A stretch of DNA of 64,000 nucleotides from Planctomycetota bacterium (lineage in GTDB: Bacteria; Planctomycetota; UBA1135; UBA2386). The notes below the pieces were generated by a model. It had not been told where the DNA came from, ran no database searches, and saw nothing but the letters and a program-made list of their open reading frames with translations. The stretch is taken from the NCBI GenBank assembly GCA_016716265.1, contig JADJWQ010000006.1:2011501-2075500 (forward strand). The letters run 5' to 3'. This document shows, piece by piece, positions 61,828 through 64,000 of the stretch (positions are counted from its first letter, which is position 1; each line of letters opens with the position of its first letter). The translations under genes were made by a program, and so were the position numbers.

Positions 61828-63084
61828 TCACGCTCCGAAGAAGCTGCGCACCGCGCGGCCGATGCGGGCGATGGCGCGCGGCGAGGGTGCGCCGAACAGC
61901 GGCAGCAGCAGCGCGCGGTCCGCCAGACGCTCGGTCGTCGACAGGTCGGTCGCCGCGAAGCCCTCGAAGCCACGGTAGCGGTGCAGCGGCGGGTAGGCGT
62001 AGCGCGCTTCGGTGCCGTGCCGGCGCAGGTGCGCGGCGAGGGGGTTCTCGGCGCGGATGCCCTGCGCATCGCGCCGCACGGCGAGATCGCGGCACTCGAC
62101 GACGAAGCGCGTCGGCGTCGCGTGCGCCGGCCACGGCACGACGCGCAGGCCGTCGATGCCAGCGAGCTCGGCGGCGAGCAGCTCGGCGGTGCGCCGGCGG
62201 CGGGCGGCGAGCAGCTCGAGGCGGCGGAGCTGCGCGAGCAGCGGCCCGCCGTACAGCCCGGCCATGCCGCGCAGCTCGACGCCGGCCGCCGCACCCCCGC
62301 CGCCGGAACGTCCGAGCCGCGCCGCGCCGATCGCCCACGCGCGGCCGAGCGGCCCGCTGAAGCGGTGCAGCAGGTCCTGCCACAGGAAGCGCCGGAACCC
62401 GCGCGCCGCGCTGCGGCGCGACGCCGGCGCGATCGCGGGTCGCAGCGCGTCGGCCGCGGCGAACGCACCGCCCGGCGGCAGCACGCAGACGCCACCGCCG
62501 CCCGCGACGGCGGGCTTGCCCTGCGAGAAGCTGAACAGCCCGGCGTCCCCGCCGGTGCCGAGCGCGCGGCCGTCGGTGCCCAGGCCGCCGAGCGCGGCTG
62601 CCGCGTCGTCGATCGCGACGATGTCGTGGGGAGCGGCGAGGGCCTCGAACGCGGCGACCGGCGACGGCCAGCCGTAGACGTGCGGGACGACCAGCGCGAG
62701 CGTCGCGGCCGGGTCGAGCGCGGCGCGGGCCGAGGCGACGTCCATCGTGAGGTCCGCGGTCACGTCGCACAGCACCGGCTCGAGCCCGGCGGCGAGCACG
62801 GCGTCCGGCACCGCCTTGCACAGGAGCGCGGGCACCAGGACCCGCCGCCGGCCGCGCGCCCCGGGCAGCGCCCGCGCCCACTCGAGCAGGAAGCGGAGCG
62901 CCGAGCGGCCGCGCTCGAACCCGAGGACCTCGCGGGCACCGCAACGCTCGCGCAGCATCGCGACGGCCCGCTCGACCAGCGCGTCCCCGCCGCCGGCGAT
63001 CCGCCGCACGCTCGCGGCGCACTCGGCCAGGCCCCAGTCGACCTGGTTCGCAGGTCGCGGGTAGTACCAATGCAGCAGGGACAC
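61828..63084 (-). CDS. DegT/DnrJ/EryC1/StrS-type aminotransferase
   Basis: 418 aa from a GTG at 63084; TACAGA ends 10 nt upstream. PLP-fold with RSALRFLLEWARALPGARGRRRVLVPALLCKAVPDAVLAAGLEPVLCDV, VVPHVYGWPSPVAAFEAL, IVAIDDAAAALGG (Asp that holds the pyridine N) and LFSFSQGKPAVAGGGGVCV with the PLP Lys. Members aminate keto-sugars of surface polysaccharides or antibiotics. The centre (RRFLWQDLLHRFSGPLGRAW) is longer than usual. Likely coexpressed with the ATP-grasp gene. Confidence 0.88.
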   Translation of the reverse strand: MSLLHWYYPRPANQVDWGLAECAASVRRIAGGGDALVERAVAMLRERCGAREVLGFERGRSALRFLLEWARALPGARGRRRVLVPALLCKAVPDAVLAAGLEPVLCDVTADLTMDVASARAALDPAATLALVVPHVYGWPSPVAAFEALAAPHDIVAIDDAAAALGGLGTDGRALGTGGDAGLFSFSQGKPAVAGGGGVCVLPPGGAFAAADALRPAIAPASRRSAARGFRRFLWQDLLHRFSGPLGRAWAIGAARLGRSGGGGAAAGVELRGMAGLYGGPLLAQLRRLELLAARRRRTAELLAAELAGIDGLRVVPWPAHATPTRFVVECRDLAVRRDAQGIRAENPLAAHLRRHGTEARYAYPPLHRYRGFEGFAATDLSTTERLADRALLLPLFGAPSPRAIARIGRAVRSFFGA

Positions 63085-63094
63085 GGGGCAGGAC

Positions 63095-63100
63095 TCTGTA
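63095..63100 (-). promoter_or_regulatory. -10-like TACAGA before the aminotransferase gene
   Basis: On the minus strand TACAGA ends 10 nt before the GTG at 63084, with no Shine-Dalgarno. Confidence 0.35.
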
Positions 63101-63209
63101 TCCGCTCCATCGGCCGGATGACAGGTCGGCCTGTCGCTACCAGCGACCGCACGGCCGCATCGGGCACTCCGCCGTCGGGGCGGGTCACGCCATCCGCACC
63201 GGCGCGCGG

Positions 63210-63215
63210 TATCCT
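63210..63215 (+). promoter_or_regulatory. -10-like TATCCT before the propeller lipoprotein gene
   Basis: TATCCT in the GGTATCCTGTC context, 31 nt before ATG 63247, like the boxes at 17930 and 26138. Confidence 0.45.
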
Positions 63216-63246
63216 GTCCGGGTTCCTCGTTCTCTCCGAAGGCCGC

Positions 63247-64000
63247 ATGATGGCTCGTTCCCCCGCCGCGCTCGCCCTGTTCGCGCTCGCCCTGCTCGCC
63301 GGCTGCTCGGGATCCGATCGGCCCGCGCCCGGCGACAGCGAGCCCGCACCACCGACGAAACCGCACCGCATCGGCGCGGTCGCCCGCCCGCCGAGCCCTG
63401 ACTCGCCCGGCGAGGCGCTCGCCTGGCGCATGCTGCGCTGGCGCGACGAGCACGGCCGGATCGCGCCGGACGCGTTGCCGCAGGCGCTGCGCGTCCGCGA
63501 GCAGATCGCGGCGGCGGACGACGGCGGGGTCGCCCCGACCGCCTGGGTCGAGCGCGGGCCGAGCAACATCTCCGGTCGCACCCGTTCGCTGATCATCGAC
63601 CCGCGCGACCCGAACCACCTGATCGCCGGCTCGGTCGGCGGCGGCATGTGGCGCTCGACGGATCGCGCCGCCACCTGGGAGCCGGTGGACGACTGGCAAC
63701 CGCGGCTGCCGATCGGCTGCCTCACGCGCGACCCGTCCGATCCGGACGTGATCTGGTGCGGCACCGGTGAGGGCTACTTCAACAGCGACGCGCTGCGCGG
63801 CGACGGCATCTACCGATCGGTCGACAACGGCCAGACCTTCGCGAAGCTCACCGCGACCGACGGCTGGAGCTACGTGAACCGCATCGCGGTGTCGGCGACG
63901 GACCCGCTGCTCGTGCTCGCCGCGCGCGACTCCGGCCTGTTCCGCACGACCGACGGCGGCCAGTCGTGGACGCAGGTGTGGTCCGGAGAGACGGCGTTCC
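63247..64000 (+). CDS. BNR/sialidase-type beta-propeller lipoprotein, 3' truncated
   Basis: 251 codons are visible and the frame is open at the right edge. A lipoprotein signal (LALFALALLAGC, lipobox LAGC) starts the protein (ATG 63247 or 63250). From about residue 100 there are propeller blades of the sortilin/BNR kind: VERGPSNISGRTRSLIIDPRDPNHLIAGSVGGGMWRSTDRAATWEPV, DPDVIWCGTGEGYFN, GIYRSVDNGQTFAKL, GLFRTTDGGQSWTQV. These S/T-x-D-x-G-x-T/S-W boxes are clear. Probably binds protein or glycan at the surface. Confidence 0.92.
   Translation, partial: MMARSPAALALFALALLAGCSGSDRPAPGDSEPAPPTKPHRIGAVARPPSPDSPGEALAWRMLRWRDEHGRIAPDALPQALRVREQIAAADDGGVAPTAWVERGPSNISGRTRSLIIDPRDPNHLIAGSVGGGMWRSTDRAATWEPVDDWQPRLPIGCLTRDPSDPDVIWCGTGEGYFNSDALRGDGIYRSVDNGQTFAKLTATDGWSYVNRIAVSATDPLLVLAARDSGLFRTTDGGQSWTQVWSGETAF

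Overview
The window is about 64 kb of very GC-rich bacterial DNA. I infer a member of the Planctomycetota, probably one of the high-GC lineages. The signs are Ser/Thr kinases fused to formylglycine-generating-enzyme (FGE) folds, an ECF sigma gene divergent from one such kinase, ELWxxDGT-repeat secreted proteins, HEAT-repeat membrane proteins and large multihaem cytochromes. This is inference from gene content; there is no rRNA and no phylogenetic marker beyond housekeeping genes.

Layout. 1-2.6 kb: the 3' part of a redoxin gene with an in-frame TGA in a UxxC context (candidate selenoprotein), overlapping a complete multicopper oxidase. 2.6-6.1 kb: queG, an unrecognised secreted protein and a small zinc-ribbon protein. 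6.1-9.5 kb: a kinase/FGE gene divergent from an ECF sigma gene. 9.5-16.5 kb: three tandem, paralogous secreted proteins of about 760 aa on the minus strand. 16.8-20.9 kb: EEP-fold lipoprotein, SnoaL-like secreted protein, membrane TPR-like protein, thiE and queA. 21-25.4 kb: processive GT2 glycosyltransferase, beta-propeller lipoprotein and SLC13 carrier in one operon. 25.6-28.3 kb: Hsp20, a GT2/DUF2304 pair and a degenerate HisA-like protein. 28.5-37.5 kb: three tandem ELWxxDGT giants of about 1000 aa each. 37.8-42.3 kb: small secreted protein, FHA-GGDEF, glycosidase-like secreted protein, GNAT acetyltransferase, tRNA-Val and a degenerate receiver protein. 42.6-47.2 kb: two HEAT-repeat membrane proteins. 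47.2-56.1 kb: alpha/beta hydrolase, an octahaem cytochrome pair, HNH protein, CoA-binding protein, and a four-gene operon with ATGA/GTGA overlaps (FGE-fold, seven-haem cytochrome, five-helix membrane protein, DUF2237). 56.3-60.6 kb: a second kinase/FGE gene broken by one extra base, then a lamin-tail protein. 60.6-64 kb: an ATP-grasp plus DegT-type aminotransferase pair and the start of a BNR-type propeller lipoprotein.

Themes. (1) Redox: Sec-redoxin/copper oxidase, two multihaem cytochrome modules. (2) Cell-surface proteins: eight secreted proteins in four loci seem to share one C-terminal module, which suggests a common surface-attachment or export route. (3) Signalling through kinases whose FGE-like domains lack the catalytic cysteines. 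(4) Many genes with no Shine-Dalgarno have a TA-rich -10-like hexamer only 7-11 nt before the start codon, which looks like leaderless transcription.

The most unusual items are the UGA-containing redoxin, the nested inverted-repeat element at 27466-27627, the leaderless-promoter pattern, and the shared C-terminal module. All calls come from reading the sequence; no database search was possible.
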